Shown here piece after piece: positions 47,290 to 59,429 of a stretch of DNA of 64,000 nt (position 1 is the first letter of the stretch; each line of letters starts with the position of its first letter). The notes under the pieces are model-generated. The model did no database searches. It saw only the letters and a program-made list of their open reading frames with translations, and had not been told where the DNA came from. Source of the stretch: Anarhynchus alexandrinus (Eukaryota > Chordata > Aves > Charadriiformes > Charadriidae); the NCBI GenBank assembly GCA_008711295.1, contig VUYV01000063.1:1679127-1743126 (forward strand), given 5' to 3'. Position numbers and translations under genes: made by a program.

Positions 47290-47830
47290 GACAGATTTCA
47301 GTACTTTTCAAAATATTTATTCGCTCGCATTCAGCAGCTTTCCTAAATGATGGCAAATAATATGAATTATTCAATTTCAGGGCTGTAATAGCCCTGCGTC
47401 TAGTCTGCTTTTAAAATGAAGTTTATAAGAGCCACTTTCAGTTGCTGAGATTTAACGCTCAAAATAAATGTGCCCTGCCTTAAAAGCTCGGCACTATTTC
47501 TCCCAAATCCACAACAGTATCTGGTTAGAAAAGCAGGAATTTTCTGACGCGACATTTTTTACAACAAAGGAAAATCCCACCCTCCCGGTGACATTTGTGC
47601 TTATACTTTCCCGGCTGGCATTTTAACGGATGGGTGTACGAGGGAAATCTGCGTAATGCAAAAGCAGATTTATTTTTGGTTTAGGAAGAGTAAGGAGGCG
47701 AAAGCAGAATGGGTTTCCACTTGCATATTAAGCGTGTTTGGCAACGAGAGCATTTCGCATTAACAAATATGTAAAGTAAAAATACGTCCCAAAAGATTAA
47801 GACTTCTGTGAATTTAAAACAAATTAGATG
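47290..47830. promoter_or_regulatory. Candidate conserved non-coding block
   Basis: Repeat-free and frame-free. It includes aacaaaGG (SOX/TCF-like, about 47565), tgcgtaatgcaaaag, cttgcatatta and several AATTATT words. It pairs with 46430-46950 as a regulatory-looking cluster. Confidence 0.4.
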
Positions 47831-50800
47831 CTGTTTTCTACCCTGATATTCTCACTTTTTCTTTTGCTTCATGTCATTGTAATACGCGGGTCCGCCTGCC
47901 TCCGCTGCCCCGGGAACGAAGCTGAGCGGCGCGGAGCTGTTTCACACTCGGGAGCATAAACCCCCCCTCACCATTTTGGGTAAAAATGCTGCTTTTTTTT
48001 TATTATTATTATTTTATTTTTTTTCCTGAGTATGGCTTTGGGTTTTTTTTGGTAAGAGTATCAACCCCTCTGCAGTGTTTGAATACAGAAGGTCTTTAAA
48101 AAAGCAGCAAATCTTTGGGGTCCGGAGGCTGCTCTTTAGCAGAGCATAACTGTTTCGAGGCAGGCGGGTCAAATTTGGGGCCTGAATTGTGTAATAATAT
48201 ATATATAAGGGCAAGATGTTCCCCGGGGGCTCGATGCCACCCTCGTCAAGGCAATGTGAGTCATTCCGTTGACTTCAATGGACCTGGATTAAAAACCCTC
48301 TGAGAAAACCCCCAGATATTTGGTGCAGACCTACTGCCCTGCCAAGGAATTAGGCCGTCAAGTTCAGAGAGGGATCGGTCTCATACCTTTAAAAAGCTCG
48401 TTAACAGTATTTTCATTAATTAACATCACTCACTTTAACAAAAAGGAAAATGCCTTCGCTTGCCCATGACCATTCAAATCTGAAGAAACAAAAATAAATC
48501 CTTACCTGTTGGGTTTTTTTTTGTGAAAATGCAGCCCGCTTTAGGAAATCTCAGTTGTTTCCATTGTTTACTGAAAGACGTAAGGAATTTAACACCTTAC
48601 GGATTTTGAATATTAGAAATATAATCTTTTGCCTATTACTAAACCACAGGCACAATTAGCAGTTTATATATTATTTTTTTTTTCTAATTTGGCGATTAAA
48701 ATCAAGTAAAACACGAAACTCTGAGACGCAAACAGCCCTGGAGTCCAAAAGCACAAAGGAAATGGCTTCAGAATGAAGACATTTATTTTCTTCTTGCTTC
48801 CCTGTAACATGGTTTATTTAGTTTCATGTGATTTGTGCCAGGACAAAGTGTGTTCTATAAACAAAAAAGGGAAAAGGTTAAACCCGTAATGAAGTGCAAT
48901 GATAATAAAAAATAACGATGATTGAAAAAAAAAATAAAATAGTGAAGAGTATTGCAAATACGGAGCGGGTGAGTCAGTGGGACCCCCAAAATCGAGTCAT
49001 TAGGAAATGAAAGAGAAGTATGTTTGGTGGGGGAAGAAGGGGCTTGAGAAGCGTTGTGGTGTTTCCTGGGCTGACAGGCTGTCGTGGAAGCCACCAGAGT
49101 TTGTGCTCACAAATCCCTTGGGCATTTCGGAAGGGTTATCCCATGCTCTGCCCGTTGCTGTTTGGCACTTGCTCAGATTTTTGCCCAATACGAGATCCCA
49201 CCGTCCCTGAGATGCTCCATGCAGGAATACTGAGAAAACCAAGGAGTGGTGTTCAGTACAAGCGAAATATCGCCGCGTTGGGGTTTGAATCCCTCACCTG
49301 GGGGTTTTCGGGGACGGTGCGTGCCAGCCCCGGCCGGGGATGGAGTGGGGCTGCCGGGGCAACCCCGACCCCGCTTCCATCCCTGGCCCACGCAGTGGGG
49401 ACACCCAGTCCCTTATCCACACGATGGCACTCTTAAGCTTTCAAACAATTTCATCTCACTCGGCATTTAATGCGAAACCTATATTTTCCCCTGCCAAAAG
49501 CAAAGGAGAAGGAGTTTTGGGGGGGGGGGTTGTACAGGACACAGACACGCACACACAACTTGGAGTCCCCACCTCGAAACCCCAATGTCCTGGCTTGTCC
49601 CCGGCCCACCCCACGCCATGACCTTGTGGGCTGCACCCCAGGTGCCACCACAACCACCACCACCACCGCGGTCTGGACATGGCAATGATCAGGGCACCCA
49701 CCGTGCGCCCCGTTCCGCGGGAAGGGAGAGCGCTCAGTCCCTCGAGTGGCTGAAGGGCAACGGAGAGCAGCTGGAAATACTATCTTAGATGCACCACAAA
49801 AAAACCCCAAACCCTGTTAAAAAAAGCCCTTCTGCGTGGCAAGAAGGCCGCAAACACTGCAGCCCAAGAGCAACCTCGTGTTGGGACATTTATGGGGGAA
49901 AAAGGTCATATTTTTTGTTTTGTAGCTGATTCCGCGCAGCCGAAGCTGTACAAAAGTCAGGAGCGTGGGCTGTTTTCTTGAACAGTTTTAGCTCTTAAGT
50001 GCCTTTTAAAAACAAGAATTATTTGCTATCAGCCTGGCAGCTTCTAGCAGCGCTAAATTTACTCCGTATTAAAGCGCGTGTGGGAGGGGGAGGCGGCGGT
50101 GGGGTGGCGGGGGCAGATCCTGCCCTTCTCCGCGCGGTGATTCCGATGGCTGTATGGCTCCGGCTGGGAGGTATGCGTGCGCCTGTCGGAAAAGTCAGCA
50201 AATCACGGCACACCAGCACAGCCGTGGAAGCAATTTCTTGCTTCTTGCTCCTTTCTCCCCGCCTGCCAGGTGGGTTTGGGTATTGCGGTCAGGGGTCTGG
50301 AAGGGTTTTCGGGGTCTGCAGCCTCGCGGTACACGGTGGTTGCACAGGCAGCAGCTTGCCCCGGCTTTGTGTACAGGTCGCTGACCTGATATGTTTTCCT
50401 GGCAGGGAAAAACAAGACCTTGCTCCTTTGTTCCCTTCTTCACCTGAAGGTATCGTCTATCTGCTGGATGCAGAGCTTCAGACTTCTCCATCAGGTCTTG
50501 ACCACCAGCACTTCATGCCACCGCTCCTGCTAGGACAGCGTATGGCAACCCATTTTTCAAGGGAAGAGGGTTTCACATCGTCATTTCACTGATGCAAAAA
50601 AAAAAGGGCCATAGCATCACCGGGCAGGGCAGCAGCTCAACCAGGGATGAAGCTCCAAGGGCCTTCAGCATAGCTCCTGTGTCAGCCGTCCTCGTGTCAA
50701 CCAGCCCATGCTGCCGGAGTCGCATTTAATCTTGCAAAACTGTGCGCAACCCCTTATTAAAAACGAAGTAGCAACGGGTCACTGCATCGCAAAATCAAGG

Positions 50801-50879
50801 GCAGCCACAACACGTGTTGTAAAAAGGACAAATTTTTGATCGAATCACCAAATCCAGCCCTTTGTGGGGATGCTGCCCA
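47831..50879. other. Unique sequence alternating AT-rich and GC-rich
   Basis: It holds a CpG-rich spot (47885-47950), a T/ATT run (47991-48025), an AT-rich enhancer-like stretch (48310-48860), a GC-rich stretch (49240-49420), a G11 run (49519-49529), a CA-rich run (49537-49558), a (CCA)n run (49645-49668) and another GC-rich part at 50080-50170. The 197-codon frame at 49999-50592 is the longest non-CR1 frame by length, contains a polyglycine made by a G-rich tract, and has no recognisable domain. Confidence 0.45.
49645..49668. repeat. (CCA)n microsatellite
   Basis: An imperfect array of CCA/CAA triplets, directly after a G-rich/CA-rich stretch. Confidence 0.9.
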
Positions 50880-51198
50880 GGTGCCAGCGTAACACACGTC
50901 CTAAAGGTGCCAACATAGCGCACATCCTAAAGGTACCAACGTAATGTACCTCCTAAAGGCACAGTATAATGCACATCCTAAAGGTGCCAACATAGTCCAC
51001 ATCTTAACTGTCCCAACGTAACGCGCATCCTAAAGGTACCAACGTAATGTACCTCCTAAAGGTACTGATGTAGTGCATATCCTAAAGGTACCAACATAAC
51101 GTACCTCCTAAAGGTGCAGCATAACGCACATCCTAAAGGTCCAATGCAATGCACCTCCTAAAGGTACCCACATAATGCACATTCTAAAGGTTCCAGCA
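50880..51198. repeat. 26-bp minisatellite, about 12 units
   Basis: Units begin CCTAAAGGTACCAACATAA and end GCACAT or GTACCT, with period 25-26 (first full unit at 50900, next at 50926). Two units are identical (starting 50926 and 51030 approximately). Units ending CAT and CCT partly alternate, which suggests a decayed 52-bp higher-order unit. The repeated KpnI-like GGTACC is a side effect of the unit. It lies beside a G-rich stretch. Confidence 0.95.
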
Positions 51199-51489
51199 CT
51201 TTAGGAGAGGAGCTGGTGCTGGATTGGGATGTCTGCAGGCAGAAGGCATCCTCCCCTGTTGTCGGGGTGTCTGGTATATTGGGGGGAGCAGGGCTGGGGA
51301 TGGGAAGCGGGGGTGGTTTGGGTCAGGGCAGGAGTTGGGAGCAATGGTTCCCAGTCTCTACCTGCCCTTGGCTTCTCGTCGACTATTTCTGCTGCTTTTT
51401 TGGGTGTTTGTGGGCTGCGGGGTCCCGTTCTTACCATCGCCCAGCACCCACGGGGGCACTTTTGAGAGCGGTTGGGGAGAGAGAGGTTT
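51199..51489. other. G-rich unique sequence
   Basis: Several overlapping plus-strand frames of 78-97 codons are open in different phases, which indicates stop-poor G-rich DNA and not a gene. Confidence 0.45.
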
Positions 51490-53124
51490 CAGAGCTGTGC
51501 TAGATTACATCTTTTGAAAATTGCCAAGCTGGGGTTAGAGGGCATTCTCAAGGGAGTGTCCAAAATCAACACGATTATCTTGATTATTAATATTTGCGTT
51601 GGCAGAACTACTGTAGATTTGTGTGGAGAAACACAGTCCCTCCACTGCTTATTGCCGCACGTCTGCGGAGCCCGTTGAGCAGCAGCTAATCCATCTACAT
51701 GGCGGATGATCTTATTTTTTTTTGCTTGTTCATAAATGTCAAGATAGCTTAACGTGCAATCTGTATTAGCGGCTGGCTGACAGCACCTTTTTTGGGTCAA
51801 ATCCTGACAATAGCCCCAAAATGAAATACAGTGAGCCCCTGTGCTGATAGCCTGCAAAAACTGGATCTTCAAAGGACAAGGAGGACCTGTATTTTAGATG
51901 GGTGTGGGAGATTTGGGCGTATTTGGCCTGCACTCCTAGGTATCATAGGAAACTTAATTCTCTGTCTTTTCCATCTAAAACCAATTAATTTGTGCTGAAA
52001 CTTAGTCCTGGGTTATTTTATTAGAAGCTCCTCCAACCTTTACAAAACATTGCCTGGCACACCAGAGGTTAAAAATAATTCGCTCGTTGAATTCTTCAGT
52101 GCTTAATTAGACAAGAGATTATTTGTACAAACCAGGAAACAATCATTTGGGCAGAGTTCACTCACATGGTATGTTCTGCCTCGTTTTTACGGAAGAAATT
52201 CTTTTGTTGTGATTTTGGAGCATGAGCAGGTCACGCGTCATCCCTGGCTTTTTTTATGTTTTTACTTGTTATAGTGCATTTAATAGAAATATGATGGAGA
52301 GACCTACGCTGAGGTATTACTACAGATGTTTGGTTTTTTTTCTACTGATGTGTAAATACTGGGTTAAGTCCATTACCCATAAAACCACTTTTTTTGCACC
52401 ACCGAATAAAACCTTACTATATTTTCTTGTTAATAGGAGTAAGAAATAGGGCTGTTTTCTAAATACGTAGTAGATATGTTCTAACTTATTGCACAAAACA
52501 ATAGATATGTGCATAAGAAGAAGTTAGTGTTGTATCAATACCAAGTTATTTACAGCGCTTTTCTTTCCGCATTAGCTAGAAAGAGGAATGCGGCAGGGAC
52601 TCTTCACTGCAATTACGAGATCTCTCTTGAGGTCACCTGCGTTTTCGGTTACATGTATTGCAAAGGGAGCATAATTTATTCCAGTTAATTTTGGATTTGA
52701 GGAGCAAAAACGCACAGGCTATTAATCTGGCGAATGCGGAACGTTCGGTGCGTACGTTGGTGTTTGCGACTCTCTTCTGCTCCGCGAGTCTCAGTTGAAG
52801 AGGGCAGTTCATCAGTTGGTTTGGGGGGCAGAACTGATCTTGCCCTTATAAAATGCAGAATGCTCAATGAATGGCAAAAGTGCTTTTAAAAGGGGCTCGT
52901 GGAACACTTTGAAAATATTAATTAGTGTGTTGAAGCATTCTGCATAGCATATCATAGTAAAACTGCTCCAGGGGGTTGCTTGGAATGAATTATTAATATG
53001 AATCCCTCTCTCCCTTATGCTTCACACCCTGATTTTATGGGACTTGGCGTGGGTTGGGGTGTCTATTAGATTCACTTATTGCCTGTTTAGTGGCAGTACT
53101 TTGCAGACTGCAAAAAAAGGTCAC
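51490..53124. promoter_or_regulatory. Series of enhancer-like AT-rich blocks
   Basis: The sub-blocks 51490-51880, 52000-52200, 52540-52720 and 52860-53040 are repeat-free, contain many AATTA/TTAAT words (for example tattaattagtgtg near 52917) and have no plausible exon. They end at the poly-T before the gap. Regulatory function is inferred from texture only. Confidence 0.35.
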
Positions 53125-53227
53125 TTTTTTTTTTTTTTTTTTNNNNNNNNNNNNNNNNNNNNNNNNNNNNNNNNNNNNNNNNNNNNNNNNNNNNNNNNNN
53201 NNNNNNNNNNNGGGGGGGGGGGGGGGG
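53125..53227. other. Assembly gap between poly-T and poly-G
   Basis: An 18-base T run (53125-53142) is followed by 69 N (53143-53211) and a 16-base G run (53212-53227). Extreme homopolymers on both sides explain why reads failed here. The true sequence could be a longer simple repeat or G-quadruplex-type tract. Confidence 0.97.
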
Positions 53228-55735
53228 AATAAAAGAAGCAAACTCACCGCAAAGCCATGATTAAAATTGGACTGTCATTGTGCAGTGGAGAAGGGGAACA
53301 CATGTGGACTGCTCTGACCCTGTGGCACTGGGACCAAGCTCTTTTAGGTGCATCACCGCTGGGTTGTACTGGGATGTGTGGCATAGCCACATGCAAATCT
53401 CACCTACACGCTTGTCCAGGCGACTCCGAGAAGAGCATTTTCACTAAAGCCGTGTTGTAACATGTTCACGCTTCTTTCACATGCGTCTCGATGCCTTGTA
53501 CCACGAGTGGCGCGTTCATTAAATTCACAGAGTACAGTTCCTTTCCCCCTTTTGGCTTTACAATATCACAAAGTTGAACCTGTTAACTTAACGCTGAAAG
53601 AGAAAAGCTGTGGTTAAGAAAAAAATTGTTTTTCAGCTCTTGAGGTCTGTTTTGATGAAGTCCCTCGTGTACAAATATAAATAAATCCATAAAGTAATTT
53701 GACTTTTAATTCATACTCGGATTATGGAAATATTTGTATTTTCATGGCTGCTAGACTGAATTACAAAGGGTTTTGAGCGTCCTGTTTTCATTCTTATCGG
53801 CCAAAGAAATAAGAAAATGATGTTTTATAAAACAGCGGCACCTATAACTCAGTGATTCTCAAATTTATAAGTATTGTGCCAAAACCCAATTTGTTATCTC
53901 TAGTCCATGAAAGCAGAGGGAGACTGAACTTTGGGCTTGACGTGCTCTCATCGCACATTCACAGTTCCCAGTGTCTCCAGTATGAGCAGAAAACAAGTCG
54001 GCTGGGAGTGCTGAGAATGAAGGGAACGTAATATCAGGCACTTTTCCCATAATATTTAAAAAAAAAAAAAGACACGAATAAGGAGTTTATTTCTGTAGCT
54101 GAAAATAGATGCTTAAAAATAGATCTGTGTGTCATATTTGAAAGTCTAAGAAGATGGCGTGTTTAGGCTTTCTCTGAAAGAAGCAAAAGGCAAGAGGAAA
54201 GGGAAAGCTCCTCACGAATAGCATTGACGTTCTCGAAGCACAAAGGTTTTAGTTTATTTATGGTGCTAAAAACTTCAGTTAGCGTCATCAGTTTACAAAG
54301 CAAATCACAGAGCGGTAAATGCCAAGGAGATTATTAATAATAGTTTTGTTTTTTTTTAATAAAAAAAAAAAGGTGAAAGACAGCATGTTATATTGGAGCC
54401 TAATAGATAGCATAAATCTGCACCATCTGCAGAAGTTTGACGTGGAAGATTTTACTCTTTTGCTGTACTTCCCAAGAGTTCTGCCAACGCCGGGTATTAG
54501 CTGCAATTTCTTGTTGATGACAGCTTGCTGCAATTATGACAGAAACTCATCATTAGCATCAGCCGTTCCTTACTTTTAAGAGAAAGAACAGCTATTTCAT
54601 TTGTTTTAAAAAAAGCAACCCTGAGAACTAACTCTGTTTTAGGAGTTAAACTGGTGATGGATTTTTCTGAGGAAAGGATCATCTTACGGTTTCTCAAGTT
54701 GTGAGGGTTATTGGCTCCGTGTAACACGTCTTTTTTTCTTCTTTTTTTTTCTTTTTTTTTTTTTTTTNTTTTTTTTTTTTTTTTGGTTCCAAAGGAGGAA
54801 GGTTGCCAACTGATTAATATTTTAAACATGTAGACAACCTGCAGACCTTGCTCTCAGACTCAGATTTCTCCCTCATCCCTCCCGAAAAGTGGTTTCGTTG
54901 CTAAAAACTCATTGTTAGAATTTCATACTCCCAGGTGAAGCGTGATTATTTAAGGACAAATAATAATAGAAAGAGTTCAGCAAACAGTTAAAACAATATC
55001 TCGTGTAATCTCTGTGGAGTGTGGTTAAGATTTCAGCTTCTTGCTTAAAGTTATGTGGGTCAACCTTATGATGTGGGCAATGAATAGGAAAATACGCTAC
55101 ATTTCAGGAACTGAATTTTATATGTCTTTAAAGAAAGCGCTGGTAATGCTTAGCGCAACAAAGTATAAGATGCCAATTTAAGCGTTCGTATGTGCACAAG
55201 GTACTGCAAAGCGAGTTGTAGTGGGCTGTCGTAGGCTTCTCTGGATAATTTATGGGGATTTGTTTTTATTTATTATTCAGATGAGGATTTAAATATTCCA
55301 CATTCTCGTTTGAAAGTGTAAGCTGAGAAACTGAAAGTTTGCTGCGAGATAAGAGAGATAAAGGAGCTGAGAAGGGAACTTTCCACGGCCCCTCCGCCCT
55401 GGCCCAGCCCCAAATCCATGATGGCTTTTTGTGGCCCTCAGACCTGGGTGTGATTGGGAGCGCGTTGAGGGGCTCGTGGCCATGGTGGAGGCTCACGCTA
55501 CACCCCAGGGCTGCCTCCCTGAATGTCAGGAACCAAATTTAGCACCTGTTTATGCCAGGGCAAATCCAGAGCGCTCCACCAGCACCAGGAGACCCCCTCC
55601 AAAATTGCACCAGCAAAACTGGGAATGCTGGTGTTTAAGCTGAAAAAGCCAACTTGATCTGGTTTTGCTTCAATAAATTCTGCATTACTACTCTCCACAG
55701 GGCCCACTTCTCCTCCCATCACACTTATTTTTTCA
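53228..55735. other. Unique AT-rich non-coding sequence
   Basis: It holds an A14 run (54059-54071), a T run and an A run (54351-54371), and the long T tract at 54728-54784. No gene. The frames seen near 55260-55720 overlap on both strands without a known product. Confidence 0.5.
54728..54784. repeat. Poly-T tract with a single N (54768)
   Basis: A long T tract with few C interruptions. The N marks uncertain length. Confidence 0.95.
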
Positions 55736-55792
55736 CTGGAGATACTTTTGATTACTGGAGATACTTTTGATTACTGTAGATACTTTTGATTT
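55736..55792. repeat. 19-bp tandem repeat, three units
   Basis: The unit ctggagatacttttgatta occurs at 55736, 55755 and 55774. The third unit has two substitutions. Confidence 0.96.
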
Positions 55793-56940
55793 ATTTCTAG
55801 ATGACCATTGCAAAAGAACCTTTGGACTACTTTAAATAAGCACCGAAACCAGCCTTTAATTTTGATCGTTCATTATTATTTTCATTCTCTCCCTCTCCTC
55901 CCAGGTTTATTCTGAATTGTAGGTTAGACTCTGCTCTTGCGTCTGTGAAAGCCTTGTAGGAAATAATGTATAGAGCACAACAGGCGTGGCAGATTGGTAC
56001 ACCCATTCATTTCAGTGGCAGCAGAATAAGTTCTGGTTTACAAATCAGAAGGAAATAGAGGATTTCTGCAAATTCAGAGTACTGCCCAAGAGCCACTCGC
56101 ACAAAATACGCTGTGCATACCTTACATGACATACCTACAGAAAAATGTCTCCTTTGCCAGTCAACGCTAAGTAGACCTATAGTTCAGAAAAAGCGGGATG
56201 AAAGATGCTCTTAGCGACAAAGAGCAACGCCCAAACAAATTAAAAAGCATTCACATCCATAAAAACAGAGTTGTAGAAAAACTAGTTAAGGATGTTAGAC
56301 ATTCTCCATTTCTTTCGCCTTCTTCTGACTCTAATTCTGACTTTTCCCCCTGGTCCCCGGTGATATTCAGTATCCAGTTATCAACTTTCTGCTTCCACTG
56401 AGATCAGGGACTCGTTTAGGTGCATTCAACCTGGGCCTACCTGAAATTTTCAGCTGTAATCAAGCTGGATATGTGCTCGTTTTAGTGGTAAAATCTGCAT
56501 CTTAAATATTTGCAGAGATACACGCATCTGTTGTAAAACCACAGATGTGTGTCTCTGCAGATATATATACTTCAGTGTGATATATTATGTTTTATAATTA
56601 AAATTTTATTGAATTTTAATATAAAAACAAATTCATACATTAAAAATTAAGTAGAGAACAAACATGTGTGGTGTCAGGAGGATACAAGCTGTGGTACAGT
56701 AGGACAACAACATCTGACCCATAAAAAACACCGTGCTTTAGTTATAAAATACCTTTGTGGCTCAGAGATTAGTGTGATATATTATTGAGGTTCCAATATT
56801 TGGAAAAATAATACCGTTTTGTCACTTCCATTCATGGGTGAAGAAACAGCTTTTGAAGTCCCTTTATTAAACATTTGAAAGCAAATGGATTTAGACAGAG
56901 CAACCATGGTCTCCCAACAAGCAGAGTGAGTATTATTTAT
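55793..56940. other. Unique AT-rich sequence
   Basis: No gene or recognised repeat. AT content is especially high at 56580-56640. Confidence 0.5.
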
Positions 56941-57465
56941 GCTCCCACCTGGAGTACTGCATCCAGCTCTGGAGTCCCCAACAGAAGAAGGACATGGACC
57001 TGCTGGAGGGTGTCCAGAGGAGGGCCACGAGCATGATCCGAGGGCTGGAGCACCTCTCCTATGAGGAGAGGCTGAAAGAGTTGGGGCTGTTCAGCCTGGA
57101 GAAGAGAAGGCTCCGGGGAGATCTTATTGCGGCCTTCCAGTACCTAAAGGGGTTCCAGGAGAGCTGGGGAAGGACTTTTTACTGGGGCATGGAGTGATAG
57201 GACGAGGGGGAATGGCTTCAAACTGGAAGAGGGCAGGTTTAGATTGAACATTAGGAAGAAGTTTTTCACTGTGAGGGTGGTGAGGCACTGTCCCAGGTTG
57301 CCCAGAGAGGTTGTTGAGGCCCCATCCCTGGAGGTGTTCAAGGCCAGGCTGGACGTGGCCTTGGGCAGCCTGGGCTGGTGGGAGGTGTCCCTGCCTATGG
57401 CAGGGGGGTTGGAACTCAATGATCTTCAAGGTCCTTTCCAACCTAAACTATTCTATGATTCTATA
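56941..57465 (+). mobile_element. CR1 LINE fragment, ORF2 C-terminus and 3' end
   Basis: From 'gctcccacctggagtactgc' in ORF2 to TTCTATGATTCTATAG at the 3' end, about 525 bp. Recognisable ORF2 motifs include [19 protein letters not shown] and [15 protein letters not shown], with a stop (TGA) after TGGGGCATGGAG. That stop is shared with the 13.8-kb copy, so it is probably inherited from a common source. Confidence 0.97.
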
Positions 57466-59429
57466 GTTAACATTTTTGAGCAGAGTAAACGGTTTCTCAC
57501 AGTGCCCAATACAGCTCGTTCATTGGGATGCCGGAGTCGCGTGAGCGGAAGGTCTGAGAGCTTGAATCGAGAAATAAGGCAGCGTTTGCTGGCCGTCCTT
57601 ACCTGGTTGGATCCCTCGAGGACATCAAGGTAAGCGCTGATGTTGCATAGAGGAACTTTGCTTAGGAGGTGTGATAAGTGTGTCCTGCGGTGCGCAATAT
57701 GAGAGGGGTCCAGAGTACATTACTAACAAGACTTAATCTTCATGTCACCTTTGGGGGCAAAACTCCGGTATGGAGAAAAGGGGTGACCCACCCTCGGTCC
57801 TGAAGGAAGGTGGTTGGTGGCAACAGCGATAACCAGATGACTTCGCTCTACCGAGTCCAACCCATCGGCACCACATTGCCCTCCCTTCGTTCACACTGTG
57901 ATAAAAAGCAAACCACAGCGCAGGATGTATGCAAATGCAGGAGAGAAAATAGTACCGAGGTGTTTGAATATGGTCACATAAAGGGGTGACGCGCCTTTGC
58001 CTCGAACGCGGTGTCCATTTCCATTTCCAAAAAGGTACAGCTGAAATATAAAAAGTTCGCACACAGTTGATGGAAATGATTAGGCGGAGGGCTAGATTTG
58101 TGCACGACGAGAGCCTGTCAAGACTGGAAGATGAATTTTGTGGCTAACAAGAATGAAAGATGGTAAAGAGGTATCAAATAATGAATAGCGCTCGGGAAAT
58201 TGTTGAGGATACCTTTTTTTTTTTCCCCCCTCTTTCTGCTGATGCAATAATAGAGCAACGGCCAAAGGACGTGGCAGGGACCGGGTCTCAGGCTGATGAC
58301 AAGAGACGGATGTTTTGCAGATGGGTTGTAGGACTCGTTGCCACGAGAGTTCAAGAAGTTTGGAGGGTCACGGGTTTAAAAAACGAGCGACTAGAGATTT
58401 GGGTAGCAATGTTTGCATGAGATGAGGTAAAGCTAAGGGATGTGTAATCTCATTCTCCGTGAGCTGCTGGGACTGAGGAAGGTGTTTCCCAGGGTTGCAT
58501 CGTCCCTTTGTGATGTCTCTTGAATCTTTCCCAAGGCTTTTGGAAATTGGTGCTGGATCGGGATGTGCCCCCCTACCACCAGCCCTTTTGTCTCCTCCGC
58601 CGCCATCCTGAAAGGAGAAAAGAGGCGCAGCTCTGTTTAAAAGTCAAAATTTAACTTTTAAATCAGTTCCATAATCCCCTCCGCATCACCATTTTTTTCT
58701 TCCCGTTGAGAAAATTCTGCAAATCGTGTAACAGCAATAATTGGGAGCTCCACTGATGAACCGAGACAAGCGTATCGTGACTGCAGCCTCCAGGAACTCC
58801 GGGCAAGAGACTTTCTTAAGGACCACATATAAGTGTCCCCGTGCTCACGCGTGCGCACACGCCTGCACCTATGCCCTGAACTTAGCGTGACTCTGCGCCT
58901 TCAACTTTTAACACACTTCCCCAATTAAGCTATTCAGGGCTCACACTTAAATAGCTGTCCACAGCTGCAGCAAATTGATTTATCCCCTGATGACAGTCAG
59001 CGCTGCTGACCAAACTGCTGGAGAGAAAGAGTTCTTTAATTTAGGTGTTGTTTTCTTTCTTACCTTTTCCTTTTCACACTGACTTTAGCTTACTTTTGCT
59101 TTACGATTCATTCAAGTTTGCAAGTTTAGGGTGTATGGCAATGTGTATCTCGGTTCCATTTGGCAGAAATAATATTTGGTTTGCTCTTTCTTAAATGGAT
59201 GAATTAAAGTCGGGTTTTATTGAAGTAGAAGAAACCTTTTTTGTAAAACAGAAAAAAAATATTTTTAAGAGAGGACAACTTAAGACATCTCAATATTGCA
59301 GATTGTTTTTAGTGACATCTTGGATTTTGTGCTCTGAGAATTTAATGAAATTGTGCTTTTTAGATTGGGAATGGCTTATTTATCCAGTCTGTGAAAAGAC
59401 GATGGCTTCCACCTTGTGAAAAAGGGGTA
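57466..59429. other. Unique non-coding sequence
   Basis: No gene recognised. A T-run lies at 58214-58224. The stretch near 58840-59010 is repeat-free and resembles the enhancer-like blocks. Confidence 0.5.

Noticed and set aside
49275..49300. tRNA B-box-like word (ggtttgaatccc)
   Set aside because: No matching A box, no cloverleaf arms and no acceptor stem around it.
49999..50592. 197-codon plus-strand open frame
   Set aside because: Contains a polyglycine made by a G-rich tract, no known domain, and overlaps frames of 66-98 codons on both strands; stop-poor GC-rich DNA explains it.
50880..51198. CRISPR-like array
   Set aside because: Units of 25-26 bp follow each other directly, all are related, and there are no unique spacers; it is a eukaryotic minisatellite.
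51210..58570. Shared phrase 'tggtgctggat(t/c)gggatgt' at ~51.2 and ~58.55 kb
   Set aside because: About 20 bases with unrelated flanks; may be chance or a tiny repeat scrap, not enough to call.
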